A stretch of 64,000 nucleotides of DNA from positions 29,418 to 93,417 of the forward strand of contig WTXI01000146.1 in NCBI GenBank assembly GCA_022376515.1, given 5' to 3'. The notes under the pieces are model-generated. The model had not been told where the DNA came from. It made no database searches and worked only from the letters and a program-made list of their open reading frames with translations. Source of the stretch: Lactifluus volemus. Its lineage: Eukaryota; Basidiomycota; Agaricomycetes; Russulales; Russulaceae. Positions 11,522 to 23,925 of the stretch are shown here, one piece after another; positions within the stretch are counted from its first letter, which is position 1, and each line of letters starts with the position of its first letter. A program made the translations under genes and the position numbers.

Positions 11522-12810
11522 ATGCCATTTAATGCCCACGACAGTAAGTACGCGAAGCCTATGTCGGGCCAGCATCACCGCAATGCCGGTGGAGATCAAG
11601 CTCACACCTCGCAGCATTCCGAACGAGGTGCGCTGGAGCCTTCACACGAATATTGGGATATCAAGACGATCATTTTCCCTTCGTCTAAAAGACGCGAATA
11701 CAACATTATAATGCAGAACGGCAACGGGTGCGCTCTCGCTCTTGTGATATTTCTGTACTCAAGCTGATACTTAGGTGACATAGGCCGTGCTCGTTCATTG
11801 CGATATGCAACATCCTCATTCTACGCGAACAGATAGAACTTCCCCGAGGGTCCAAAGACGTCTCATTTGAGACCCTCGCGCAATGTGTCTTGGACTACAT
11901 CATGAAGACCATGTCAAAAAAGAAATTAGACAAGTCCGCGATGCTGCGTAATATGTTCATTTCCACCCGTGAGTTGTATAGAGTCAACTCCATTTGATGT
12001 GGCTCATGCGCGCTTGCACTTACAGAAGAAGTGAGATTCAACCCCGTCTTCACCTCCATCCGGTTCCACCCTGTAGGTGGGGAGACTGCACTCTTTGCAC
12101 TTGTCGGAATTCCGCTCGTGCATGGCTGGCTCGTAGATCCCGCGAATCGCGAAGAGTATGACGCCATCTCACGTGTTTCAAAGAACCGTGACTGCGTGTC
12201 GGTGCATAAACTACTAACAGACATGGGCCTTCTCACGGATGGAGTCCTGGACACCCACGCAGCTCAGGCTGGCCCTAGTGGCCCAAACACGAATTTGACG
12301 GAGGAAGAGAAAAAGAAGTACAACGATGGTGAGTACTCTGAGCCCTGTGCTCTGTGTGGACATTTGCCGATGCGACAGGCTCAAGCTGTAACGATCCTGA
12401 GGTTTCTGAAGCGCTCGTCCTCACAGCTCACGCCTCAAGGCCGGAAATGTCTTCTTTCCTTCTCCGCGCAGCAGAAAGCCCCTAGCTCGGCATCCCCATC
12501 TCCATCTCCAGCACCTAGCCGTACTGCTGCTGACTCGGAGCTCAATGCACCCCCGCACCTCGAGCTTTTCGCGTTCGTCCGCCACTGGCATATCGAGGTG
12601 CTATGCAGGCACGCCAATCATAATGACTCGGAGTTGTATACCCTCGTGACAAACCACCGGTTCCTGGAAGATCCGAAAGTGGTCTGGGAGCGCCTCGCGG
12701 ATACCAACCAGCATACAGCCGAATACTTTGACAGTACTTTCCAACGCATCGAATTGGGGACTGCCGGCCCCAGAGAGTATGTACCTCACGTGCTGCCCAT
12801 TCTTTATTGA
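11522..12810 (+). CDS. MINDY-family deubiquitinase, copy 1 (intact)
   Basis: Four exons: 11522-11727, 11784-11968, 12026-12328 and 12386-12810; 372 residues. Exon 1 ends QNGNG. The first intron splits the Gly codon, and exon 2 continues PCSFIAICNILILREQIELP. This restores the MINDY catalytic motif NGPC, with its nucleophilic Cys. Exon 3 holds FNPVFTSI and GIPLVHGWLVDP, both family hallmarks. Exon 4 holds RFLKRSSSQLT, the probable catalytic His in VRHWHIEVLCRH, and LYTLVTNHRFL. The third intron uses a caag acceptor at 12385. The nearer cgacag acceptor would break the frame, while caag keeps it in copies 1, 2 and 3. MINDY enzymes (FAM63A/B type) trim K48-linked ubiquitin chains; the activity here is inferred from family. 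Confidence 0.88.
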
Positions 12811-14692
12811 TAATCAAATTGATAGTCCAAGTGATCCAACTGATTTCAGACGGAACACTCAACCACACCATCGCAATTTGAATTTGGGGCGATTGCTGCG
12901 TTCGAGTATGTGTTCCGCGCCACCCTATGCTGCTCCTCAAATTGACTATTAAACATTTGCTTCATGCGATTGTAAGTTAAACCTCATTTCGATCACGGAA
13001 ATTAGCTGCGTTACAGTCCAACTCTCGGCGAGCGCACATTATCTATTCGGGTTAGTTGTTGCCAAGCTCCGTTCTGTCCGGCCACAGCTTTGCGCATCTC
13101 TTTGTGGTATGAGCCAAGCCCCGAATTCCTTGGGCCGTCTTCCTGAGAATTCACAATTCACCCTCTATCATCTCCTAGTACCCATGAAGGCTGGGTCGAA
13201 GGAGGGGGGGAATTCCTATCGCCACGTTTCTCCCTCTCTGCCCCTTTCTCCCTCAGGCTTCTCCGCCCCTTCCAACTAGTACTCTTCTTTCCTTCAATGT
13301 GGTCGCACGGCGCAACCCACCTTCCCGTTCCCCTTTATCACGGGATAGGAAGCCAAGGACTTTACCTTACCTGCCACACCTTGCCTTCGCACGGCATCGT
13401 CTCTCCAATCCCCCTTCTTTAGCCGTGGCCAGAGTTCTCTCCCATTCAAGTTCAGTTCATCACCTGGCTATTGGTCTTTCCCCAATCAAACCTGAACAAG
13501 CACTCGCTTTATAACAGGCACAGGATCAGGAAGAATCAAATAGCTAGGTGTGCTCTACTCGATCGGAACATCCCGCATCGTTGTGGGTCACGTGACGTCC
13601 CCCAACGGCAAGTTCCGATCTGGTGTGGAGCCGAGTCATCTGCCTTGTAACGGGGCCACGCGCCCATCTGCCCTTTTACACGGCCCAATTTCGACCATAT
13701 TGCTAACACCGGAGAATTAGTGCCCACAACCCGCCGCCCAACGTCGTCAAACATTGCCCCAAGCTTCGTCGCAACGAGAATTGCACACTACCTGATGCTT
13801 GCAGTCCGGATTCTACCATTTCCGGCACCAAGGAAGGAAGAAGTACGCCATCCATCTAATTCTCCATGGCGGCAACTAGGCCCACTTCTGCCCAAGAGAT
13901 GACCCTTTCGACGCCGGATAATCATTCAAGGCTCAGCTGCCCCACCTGATATATACCCCGTCCAATCCGCTCTACCTGAGTGTAAAATTATTTACTGTCC
14001 CTCCTGTAACCATGTCACGGTACAAACCTATTCAAGAAGATTGGTAGGGCCTGCGTCTTCAGCTGAGCCTATATGAAATCAGATTTACCAAAAAATAATA
14101 CTCTTTACATCTTGGACCATTCTTGCTGATGAATCGCGTTGCTGACTGGATATGCGTTGGAACGAGCCAAATTTCCAACGCCATCAACGCCGGGCATAGT
14201 TGCTTTACTTTGAAAACAGAGAGTATCACAAGTGAATGAAAGATGCCCGACTCGTGGCACATATCCTTCCGCTTTATAGTTTACATGTTCTGAACCAGGA
14301 GCTGAATTCACGCCAGACAACTGTCTGGAAATGATACTTCAAGGCAAGGTAGTGCGGCGTATTTTATGTGCTGATTGCCAAAGACAGTTGGAGATCACAC
14401 TGTCATATTGGATTACATAATACAAGAGATAGGAAGGGAAACGTCTGCTAGTATAACAATCGACGACGGCATACGACGGAGCGCCGCTACAGAGAAGGCA
14501 CTCACACTGGAATTCGTTAGGGGTGGACCTCACATTCCTGACGTTTGCAAGGTTCTACTAAGTCCGAGCAGTATCGATGCCATCCACGAGAATAACAAGC
14601 CTTCACATCTCATTTGAGATGAAAAGACGTCAGACTTGCAACGACAATTGACGAGATCACGACCAGTACGACTCACCTAAATAACGCGGAGA
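12811..14692. repeat. 3' flank of the MINDY segment (duplicated) plus unassigned sequence
   Basis: No intact gene. The part from about 13690 to 14050 (around GGCACCAAGGAAGGAAG and the following CAGGATAATCA-like stretch) is recognisably the same as 28920-29220 and 58430-58720, which lie downstream of MINDY copies 2 and 4. It therefore marks the end of the duplicated block. The rest (14050-14692) is the 3' side of DUF6535 copy 3, with no gene seen. Confidence 0.55.
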
Positions 14693-17174
14693 CTATGCTG
14701 AACTCTCTGACGAGCCACCATCCTCACGGCTTAAAACGGTTGTGACGACATTTGAGAGTGACTGTTCTGGCTGTTGAGGATAATGAGTGAGTTCCAGCTG
14801 ACTTGACGCATTCCTGTCTTCATCCACCCGAGGAATTGCGACAGTTGTAGTAGCACTAGGATCCGAGAGCGACGCTATCTGTGAATGAACGGGTAGCAAG
14901 GTGGTGATTGGGGATAAAGATCCCGATGCCGATGTCGGTCCCTGAGGGGAAAAACGGTCGAAATCAACGACAGACAGGTTGGTGGATAAATGAAGTTGTC
15001 CAGTGAGCGGGCTGGTAGAGATCACCGATGGTGCGTCGGGCATAAAAGGAGGGTTGATAGCTATCTCATCGTCTTGTGGACTTGTACTGCCGCCAGTCAC
15101 TTCCTGGGGAGGGAGAGGGATGATCCTGTTCCCAGGGGAGATAGTGGGGAGAGGAATGATATTGCTCTCAGGGGAGATAAGAGGGATGATAGTTTCTGGC
15201 AGGTCAAAGACATAAGCAGGTGGAGACGAATATGGAGGGCGTAAGTTGGAATGACTGGAATTCAACAGAGGCAAGGTGGTATAAGCAGTCCCTTGAGAGC
15301 GATGACCTGGGTTATTGCACGAAGGATATGACGACACGCTGAACTTGTTGAATGAGGGTGCCAAGGCGTCGTCCGTGCCTTGATGTAAGTCCATGTAAAG
15401 ACTGCGAAGCAGAAAGATAATAAAGTGGGGAATGCTTCCATCTCCGCTCTCCTTCGCTTTTGGAACAATTTCATTCCACAGGGAACAGAATTCGTGCTGC
15501 AGTTCGGGAAGAGTATTTTGTATGTCAAATTTCGAAGGTGGTCTCAGGGTGCACTCAGCCGCGTCGCTAGCTATACTCTGGTTGATGCCGGGAGAGTTCC
15601 AGATCAGGCGGGCCATGTGGATCCAGTTGGCGAGTAATACGCTATCATTACCATGTGCAAGATACTTTCGAACGTCGTAATTCGATTCGCCCAGTTGGTC
15701 CGCAGCGAGTTCAACCCAACGATCGTCCTTTTCATCGAGGTTCGCGATGATGTCGGTGACGAAGGCTTGTGCACACAAGCCAATCTCCTCACCAGCTCTA
15801 TTTGGACGTCTCAGAGTGCGCCCAATTTGAACGGTTCGCAGAAAACTGTATTCCGTGGCCACAGAAAACAGGTCCCCTAAAGCTGTGACTTGGGTTTCAT
15901 CGGCAATCTTCACGCACATTATAAATCGTCGAGTTTTGTCCGACTCGGTGACCGAACTAGATGACAGAGTACGTTTCAGGAATGCGACCAGAGCTGAAGA
16001 AAACTTCCTGCTGGAGCCCAATATCGCAAAACTACGTAGGGGATCCTGGACGATTTGGTTTGAGTTATAAAAGTCATGGATGTACCCGAAAAACCGATCC
16101 AGTTGATCATCCGAAGCGAAAGTATGGGCGTCAAATGTCCACTTCAGGATGAAGCTGTCGACTCTCGTCGAGCCTTCAGTAACCTCCTCTCCTGCAATCT
16201 TCATGATACCTCTTGAAAACCCTACAGAATAGTTGTTGACTGGGTCACGAGAGTGCTTCGAGGAGAATAGATATAATACGATGGCATATACGCGAAAGAC
16301 CAGGGAGGAAAGTGGTGAATAGTATGGGCTGTCCGCCCGCAGAATTGGCATGATTGTGATGACAACGTACGACACTGCAGAGGCCGCGACCCACCAAACT
16401 ACAGCTTCGAAGGCAGTGCGATTGATGTTGAAGAGATATGTGAGTATGCCGGCAAAGAACAGGAAGAGGGAAATGTGTATCAGAGAGGGTATCGCTTCTG
16501 CCACCGATGAAAACCGCAGGCTTTCAACCCCATGGGCAAAGAATGCACGCATCCGCGCCCCATCGTGTGGGCTGCAATGTGACCTTTGAGTAATCCAGAG
16601 GTATCGACGGGCCCATTGTTGTAACATTGTCACCAGCATGGCACAGGTAAGACTGATAGTCAAACTCAAGAACAAGAGAGAGTTCACCCAGACTATGTGA
16701 TTTGGGGGAGAGAAGGTCGGTGGGGTGACTGGGGTGATAGCGATGGATGGCCGAGATACATTGGAGTCTGAGAGAAGCTGATTCTTATAGATGTTCTCGA
16801 GATAGAATGCGGATGTATCCTGGGGGTTTGGCTTGAGTTCGGGGACGGTCACCGTAATCAATATCGCAACCGCAACCGAGAATAAGCCGGTCTATTATTT
16901 TTTATGTTAGCCGAAGTGAGATGAAAGCTATGCTGAGGACTAACGAAGATGAGAATACCGTTGGCATCTTTTTGCCAGCGTTGGGCCATCTTTTTGTCTT
17001 CTTCCTCCGTCATCTCGCGATACATTTTGAACAGAGGAAATGAGGTATCAGAAAATTCGTGTTGTTCCTCATCCTTCCTCGTACTGAAGATTTCACCTAG
17101 TGTGCACGGTAGCGAAATTCGCGAGGACGAGACCGGAGGTCAGATAACGTACCTGTACGACTCGGAGGAGACAT
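14693..17174 (-). CDS. DUF6535 membrane protein, copy 3 with long tail (intact)
   Basis: Three minus-strand exons: 17174-17153, 17096-16945 and 16891-14693, about 790 residues, the longest copy. The first exon is only seven codons (MSPPSRT). Intron 1 has donor gtacgt and acceptor cactag; intron 2 has donor gttagt. Exon 3 starts TGLFSVAVAILITVTVPELK. The DUF6535 core (FSPPNHIVWVNSLLF, AMLVTMLQQWARRY, HDGARMRAF) and the distal soluble region are unbroken. The C-terminal about 190 residues are a Pro/Ser/Thr-rich extension (repeated IIPLP / IIPLISPE) absent from the other copies. The extension could contain an unrecognised intron, but it is open throughout. Confidence 0.8.
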
Positions 17175-17394
17175 GTCGAGAACGTGAACATCGAGTTGTG
17201 CCATAGAAAAAAGCCGTCTACAATGATTCGGCGGGGGATTGGACTACTAGTATACTTCGTGGTTCAGAGGAAGGAAACGAGCGACAGAACCCAAATAGCA
17301 CAGTGGGCAGTTATAGCACTGGATTATCGGAACATGAGGTCAGGTGACTATCACGTGAATTGAATGATGAACATTGAACAGTTGAATAGGTAAC

Positions 17395-17475
17395 TTATGC
17401 TTTTAATTGACCTGATACGAGCCAAGTTACGGTTGCGAACGCAGTCAATTCTGAGCGTGGACTGCCTCAGTTGGA
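17395..17475 (+). pseudogene. GST last-exon remnant
   Basis: TATGCTTTTAATTGACCTGA and the following bases match the last exon of the 7462-8642 GST (YAFNRPNTSQVANAI...GLGLP) with substitutions and small insertions. Only this tail remains, upstream of DUF6535 copy 3. Confidence 0.6.
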
Positions 17476-18562
17476 AATAGGATAATAAATTCTAATATCG
17501 TGGTATAAATCCGTTTTTATTTTTTACATCTTGGAACTGAATGCGCGAAGGTGACTGCGAGGATTGATGCATTGATGTATTGATACTCGAAGTGCTCCAG
17601 TGTGGAAAGGGAGAACAAGTTCCGTATTTTTTACGCTTCTGGACCCACCATACCGCAATACAGTAGTATCGCTATCATGATATAGAACCCAATATCAAGT
17701 TATCTCTCTCAAAGAGGACTACCAATCGCTCACACCCCACACTGGCAGCGTGACGTAAGCTCGATGGACGTGATTGTGGGCCGATGACGTTCAAACGCGA
17801 CGTGCCTTGCGACTTGAGAATAAACTCTAAAAATTCAGAGCACTTTAATTCAGCAAAAAAGTGTAGACGAGATAGCTAGTCGCCTGCAGGGGATGATAGA
17901 GAGCGAAAGGGGCCGGTCATAACGATATCGGTAGCGCAAATTTTGCGGGCATCTTCGATACCTACGGAACTGGCATGGACAATTGCACGTTGACGGTCAG
18001 AGGTGGTTTTTGGAAAGAACAAAGTAAGTTGTCTCAAAGTATTCGTGCAACCCAAAGCGACGGTGGTGACCCTAAAGTAGATAGAGTTAGACGTCCAGCA
18101 GTAGAAAGGTGCCAAGCGCGAAAGGGAGGAAAGCACTGGGATGATATTGTTGTGTGAGAGGCAAAAACTCGAGCAGCAACGCACCTTTGCCATCCTTTTA
18201 ACGGTTCAAAACTCCACCGCACGGATTGACAACTGGAGACACAACGGCGTCACTAACAGAGGCATGCGTCGTCGGTTGCCACGGATTATAATGGATGGCC
18301 CTGAATTCGGATGTCTGATACTCCTGAGTTTAGTGACACTGCTTCGTTTGTAAAGTTGTCTCAATAGGTCTCAGGTAAGATACAAAGATCTTGTAAATCC
18401 GATGTTTCGTTGCTGTATCCCATAGCCTCTGAACCAAACACCGTAGTTGGACATTGTCTACGCATTGCCTGCGTTTCATTTGTAAATCGTCGTAGAATTT
18501 TAAAGCTATCTCCAGCAACGGCTCGGCGAATCACGTAGTAGAACAACGCTCGTCGAGCTCAT
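17476..18562. other. Intergenic, one uncertain 105-codon ORF on minus
   Basis: The first 170 bp resemble the GST 3' flank found at 8650 and 23940. A 105-codon minus-strand frame (17876-18193) has no recognisable domain and may be chance. Nothing else supportable. Confidence 0.4.
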
Positions 18563-19340
18563 TCAAGCACTCTCGCCGTACTCATTCAGTCCTGTAATGA
18601 AGTGTTAGGGAAGTACTGGTAATACTAGACGAACACTTACCCAGGGAACCGTCCCCACCACTCTGCCGAAGTACGACTGAGGCTTTCCCCATCGCGTCGG
18701 CAATACGGGACGGCTGAAGACCAAGGTGACTGCCGGCGGCGGCGGCGGCGAAGGAATTGCCGATGTTAAAGAAACCATACTCCTGGAAGGGCTTCGGGAG
18801 CACTCCGATGTGCTTCAATAACGAGGAAAGGAGTCAAGGGTAAGGTTCATACTTCATCGACGTACTTGGCGACCACTATGGCGCTGACGAATGCTACCGG
18901 TGGCTGATGGTCCTTGAAGAACGGGTGCTAGACACACACCCTCCGGGCTGAAATCATACCAAAGATAGTGCCAGGAGCAGAAAGGCATCTGGTAGAGAAG
19001 AAACTTGACGGCAGAGGCGATGCGTTGCTTGGCATAGTCGTCTGGAATAGAGCTGCAGTCCTTCAGAGTAGGCAAACGTATCTTCTCCATCACAAGGAAG
19101 TAGCATCCTTTCACGCGATGGACGTTATAAACAGCGGCGATGCGAGGAGCCGAGCTGTCATTCTTCTTGGCAAGAGCGTGAAAAAACGACTGAGTGATTG
19201 CCTCGTCCTAAATTCCGTACTTGACGAACAAGGTGGGTTGTCCTGGGCGATCGAAGTCGAAGTGGTTGGTCTTGTTCCTCTGGGCTGGTGAAAGGCTCCC
19301 GAAGTACTCGACGACTTTTTCAAACTCGTCGGGAACGATC
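18563..19340 (-). pseudogene. Kinase-like (APH-fold) fungal protein, broken
   Basis: Minus-strand pieces read IVPDEFEKVVEYFG, a stop, EAITQSFFHALAKKNDSSAP, RIAAVYNVHRVKGCYFLVME, LPTLKDCSSIPDDYAKQRIA, then after a frame shift KDHQPPVAFVS and VAKYVDE. The chain resumes at IGVLPKPFQEYGFFNIGNSF, and a last exon ends LNEYGESA. This matches an uncharacterised family of agaricomycete proteins with a protein-kinase/aminoglycoside-phosphotransferase fold, as I remember it. The part that should carry the catalytic H-D...N loop and the metal-binding Asp, between VAKYVDE and IGVLPKP, is missing. Stop, frame shift and core deletion make it a pseudogene. Exon ends are approximate. Confidence 0.6.
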
Positions 19341-20086
19341 TATCATGTCGTTAGAAACAACGCGGATGGAGGAAGGATCAAAGGCAAAATAAAAAAAAGT
19401 ACTCGTTCATGACCAGTTTGAGCCCCGGGCCGGGGTTGAAGCTCCGCACGTGACTGGAGCCGCATCTTACGTTTACTTGTACTATGATCAAAATTGCGGG
19501 CTGCATTAAGTTAAGATGGGGAGCAACACGGGTGAAAGGTGGCAGAGTCTCTTAGAAGAAATAATGGCAATCCAAATCCATCTTTCGGTCTGTATACTTT
19601 CCATGTAGGAAGTGAATGCCCTGTGCAGAGGCAAGCACGTACGTTGATGAGCCTGAGACTCGAAGAGCTCCAGTATGGAAAGGGAGTTGCGGTACTGTAT
19701 AGGTTTCGTATTCTAAATCGACCAATTATTACAATAGTCTACACAATACGGGTCGCATAAAACAAGGAACGAAAATATTAGCTGGAGAGGGTACGGAGCG
19801 TAATAAATACAACAGGAAGCAAAACTACAGGCAATACAACCTGTTTATAATCGATAAGTTCCGTGGAAACGCAAAAAATCCAATGCGCACTTTAACCCTT
19901 GGCAAAGCTCATCGCCGAGCTATCCACAGGAAGGTTGAGACTCCGCAAAAGAAAAAGCTGAAAAGGCAATGTATCAAAGTCTTGTCGTGATGAACCACAG
20001 CTACGACTCACTTCGACCATCTAGAGACTAGGCGATCGTTTCTGGGATGGTATTGCCCTGGAGGTGAAATGATGGTTGCCTGCATG
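19341..20086. other. Intergenic, GST-flank-like sequence
   Basis: No gene. The stretch at 19580-19740 resembles the duplicated GST 3' flank (compare 17530-17620 and 23950-24080). The remainder leads into the 3' end of DUF6535 copy 4. Confidence 0.4.
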
Positions 20087-22114
20087 TCAAAGCCTATTAC
20101 TAGACGAATCTGGGAGGGTGCTGCCAGTGGTTTGGGTTGGAAATAATGGAAACAAGGGAATGACGACGGTTTCTTGGGAGCGATGGTGTGGGTTATTACA
20201 CAAAGGATATGATGACACCCTAAATCTATCGAACGAGGGTGTCGGGGCGTCATCAGTACCTCGATGTAAGTCCTCATAAAGACTCCGAAGTAGGAAGAGG
20301 ATAAAGTGGGGAACGCTTCCATCTCCACGTTCCTGCGCTTTTGGAACAATTTCGTTCCATAACGAACAAAGGTCGCGCTGCAATTCAGGAAGAGCATTGT
20401 GTATGTAAAATGTCGAAGGTGTTCGTAGGATGCACGAGGCAGCATCGCTAGCCATGCCCTGATTAATCCTGGAAGGGGAACTCGAGATCTGGCGGGCCAT
20501 GTGGATCCAGGTGGCGAGTAACACATTATCGTTTCCACGCGCGAGATACCTTTGAATGTCAGCGTTCGATTTACCCAATTGGTCCGCGGCGAGTTCAACC
20601 CAAGGGTCGTCCTTTTCCTCAACGTTCGCAATGATGTCGGCGACAAAGGTTTGTGCACACAAGCCAATCTCACCGCCAGTTCTAGTCAGATTTCTCAGAG
20701 TGCGCCCCACTTGAACGGTTCGCAAGAAACTATACTCTGCAGCCTCGGAAAACAAGTCCCGTAATGCGGTGCCTTGGGATTCATCGGCAATACCCACGCA
20801 CATTACGAACCGTCGTGTTTTGTCCGACTCTGTCACCAAATTGGATGACAGAGTACGTTTCAGAAATGCCACCAAAGCTGAAGAAAACTTCCTGGAGCCT
20901 AATGTCCCAAGTCTACGTAGAGGATCCCGAATGACTTGGTTTGAGTTATAAAAGCCATGGATATACTCAAAAAACTGATCCAATTGTTCATCAGAGGCGA
21001 AGGTATGGGCATTGAATGTCCACTCCAGGATGAGGCCATCGATCTCCGCCGACGATTTTCGAACAATCTCTTCTGCTACCTTCTCCAATCCTCGGGTGCA
21101 TCGTTTGAAATACTCGTCGCTCAAGCCAAATAAGTGCTTCGACGCTCTAGAGCTGAACCAAGAAAGCCAGCCGAGAATTAAGAACGTTGGTCCTAATATG
21201 CCGGCATGAACCCGAAAGGCCAGTGAAGAAAGTGGAGCATAGTATGGGCTGTCCAGCCGCAAAATTGGCATAAATGTGATGAGCATGTATGTCACTGCGG
21301 ATACTGCAATTGACCATGCTACGGCGCAGAAGACGGCGTGATTGACATTGAAGAGGTATATGAGAAGGCCGGCAAAGAAGAGGAAGAGAGAGAGGTGGAT
21401 CAGGGCGGGTATGGTTTCTACCACACGGGTAAAGCCCAACTTCTCAACACCGTGGGCAAAGAACGCACGAATCCGGGCTTCATCGTGTGGGCTGGAAGGT
21501 TCCCTACGAGTGATCCTGAGGTACCGGCGGGCCCATTGCTGTACTAATGTCGCCAGCATAGCGCAGGTAAGACTGATAACTATGCTCAAGAACCAGAGCG
21601 AATTCACCCAGATCACGTATGTCGGTGGAGAGAATGGTGGTGGCACAGCGGGGGTAGTGGGAATGGGTGATCGAGGTTCGTTGGAATCGGCAAGAAGTTG
21701 AAGCTGATAAATATTCTGGAGATAAAATGCGGAGGTGTCCTGGGAGTTTGGCCTGAGGTCGAGGACTGTCACTGCGACGAAGAATGCGACGACAGCAGAA
21801 AATAAACCAGACTAAAGTTTTCATTTGGTGGTTGAGTTATATGGAGGTTAACTGAAGACTCACGAAGATGAGAACGCCATCAGCACTCTTTTGCCAGCGC
21901 TCGGCCATCTTGTCGTCCTCTTCTTCCGCCATTCTTAGATACATGTTGAAGAGAGGAGCTGAGCTGTCAGCATACTCATCGCGCACAGAGTGAATGGGGA
22001 GAGCTGGTTCGTAGGTTGGCTATCTTCATGAGGGCAAGGCTGAGGAATGAGAAATATACCTGTGTGGCTCACTTCCTGCGGGGTGTTGAGGACATGGTCA
22101 CCAGGTTGCATCAT
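20087..22114 (-). CDS. DUF6535 membrane protein, copy 4 (intact)
   Basis: Three exons: 22114-22060, 22003-21864 and 21811-20087, about 639 residues. Two ATGs are in tandem at the start (MMQPGDHVLNTPQ). Exon 1 ends in phase 1 before gtatat, exon 2 carries EYADSSAPLFNMYLRMAEEE, and exon 3 begins SGLFSAVVAFFVAVTV. The core FSPPTYVIWVNSLWF and QQWARRYLRITR is present and uninterrupted, with SRASKHLFGLS in the region after the membrane segments. It is most like copy 8 (59358-61398), and the similarity continues for about 1.3 kb upstream. No MINDY gene is attached. Membrane location is inferred; function unknown. Confidence 0.85.
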
Positions 22115-23429
22115 TGAATAGATATTGTGTTCTAAATCATAAGGGAACGAGATTGGTTGTAGGTTGAGGCGGAAGGGAGGGAGAAACACCCGGCATTTGT
22201 AAAAGAGCAACGAGACAACAATGCACGTTTGTGCAAATGGCTAAGGCGAGTAAGGAGTTCGAGGCACTGGGACGCAAAACGCGTGGCACGTCCACAGCTA
22301 CGTCCTGCCTCAAACCACATCTCGCCACAATGCATCGTTACAAAGCTCTCGCTTTCCACCCACACTCGGCGTCGAGCATTGTTGGGTAGTCTATTTTGTT
22401 CCTTTACTCTATCCTATTATTGTCGCTAATCATGTATAGTATGGTACACACGTCATAAACCTCAATGGTCCCCTCAAATTGTAGTATCGAAGCGTCCTAG
22501 GTTTCCCTTCTCCTCAGTCTTGCATGCAATTCCAGAAGCATCGTCAGCATAAAGTCTCAGCGCCCCACTTTCTCAGTGCTTCGTGATCAAAATCCTCTAT
22601 TCTTCCTGAACTACCTCCTTTCGGCTACCTCTTCACTTAGGACAGCACTTGTACCCTCGCGGCCCAGCCTACAGTAAAATTTTTACAGTGAGAGAAACCC
22701 TGCATCTGCGAGGCAACGCCTCTTCAAACACGACGTTTCGGGCTCGACTTAATGCCATGCGGTGCACCAACACGCGCGTGTACACGAGGCAGCTAGCGTT
22801 CATCCTAAACTTATGTCTACCATATTTACAAGAGTAGACATCAATTCTCACAATGAAAACGCAGATATTATATGGTCATAAAGATTCAACAAGTTTCTCT
22901 GCCTTCCGCTCTGTCTGGACGATGGTTACCAACTTCCCAATCAACGCACCTACAACACTACGTGCTGCCTGTTGGATAGGGCGCTAAACAGAGGGCATAA
23001 CATGAAAACCTTCCCGCAGTACGACACCACGCCTGTGCACACGACTCTCGTATGGCCCCAGTCTTGAACCTAGGTCTAAATACAACCCCCCTCTCGGCAC
23101 GAACATGCGACCAACGACAAAAATGACTACACCTCCGCAACGCTTGTCAGGGATACCCCAGAGATAGACAAACGCTTACCCACGCCTGAGCCTGGCCCAT
23201 TCATCCCCACAACGAGCCCGCTGCACCGTGGCGACGCTAAAGTGGCATGTGATGATCGGAAACAATAGTCGGCGAACGCTTTCAGTACGACTCGGATGCA
23301 ATTCGTCGTTCGTATCCAAGTCTTCTTTGTCCAAAGACGGCTTGTTTACGCTCGCAACAGCCACGGTCTGGAACGATAAACCGTAACGCTGTCTCTTTTG
23401 GTGGCTCCACAACCCTTCGCATCGGCATT
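22115..23429. repeat. Upstream flank shared with DUF6535 copy 8
   Basis: No gene recognised. The stretches at 22740-22830 and 22930-23160, and the run into 23400, are related to 62030-62110, 62137-62410 and 62540-62740 in the same order. The copy 4 and copy 8 duplications therefore extend well beyond the genes. Short frames here have no conserved motif. Confidence 0.55.
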
Positions 23430-23925
23430 CTAAATGCTTTTACAGGCGCAAAAATCCGGAACGTCAGATAGCCCACACAGAGAAAATTTTCTGCAGCGCC
23501 GAAACACTTTACATCTCCCTCGAACTCGAGCGCGGGGAGCGTGACGACGGGTGGTGTAAGTTCTGGTCTGAGGGTGGAGGGTTTTGAGCTGGAACCCGAG
23601 TCCGAAGTGATGATGGCAGGACAGAACCTTGTGAGTGTAGCGCGTTGTCTTTCAGCTTCTCTCGTACGTTGGAGCTGTGGCATGATCGAACGGGCATTCC
23701 GAGCTGGTGGCATTATCGCGCTTTTTGAGCTGCATGCGGGGTCAAAAGTCAACGCGTGGATGGAAAGGCTTTTTGCGCACAAGGTGACGTGCAACATCGA
23801 GGAACGCTGATCGGGACAGCGTGAAAGGTGAGCCACATTTTGCGTCTCGGGTCATTGAGTAGGTATGCTTCAGTCCTAATACGAGCGAAGTTGCAAACGC
23901 GCATGGACTGCCTTAGGTATTACTA
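23430..23925 (+). pseudogene. GST remnant
   Basis: Pieces of GST exons 3-5 remain in order. They include a CAGGCGCAAAAATCCGGAAC stretch matching the FLQAQDTERQ region, an HYRAFE / GSKVNAW-type segment near 23710-23770, and a last-exon fragment at 23862-23918. Stops and indels are frequent, and exons 1-2 are missing. Confidence 0.65.

Noticed and set aside
11728..11783. Reading this stretch of MINDY copy 1 as coding (CALALVIFLYSS)
   Set aside because: It ends at a stop and lacks family similarity; splicing gives a full match to the MINDY motif.
12329..12378. A 50-bp intron in MINDY copy 1 using the cgacag acceptor, or in-frame reading of the stretch
   Set aside because: The cgacag acceptor breaks the frame in copies 1 and 2 and is absent in copy 3; the caag acceptor seven bases on restores frame in all three.
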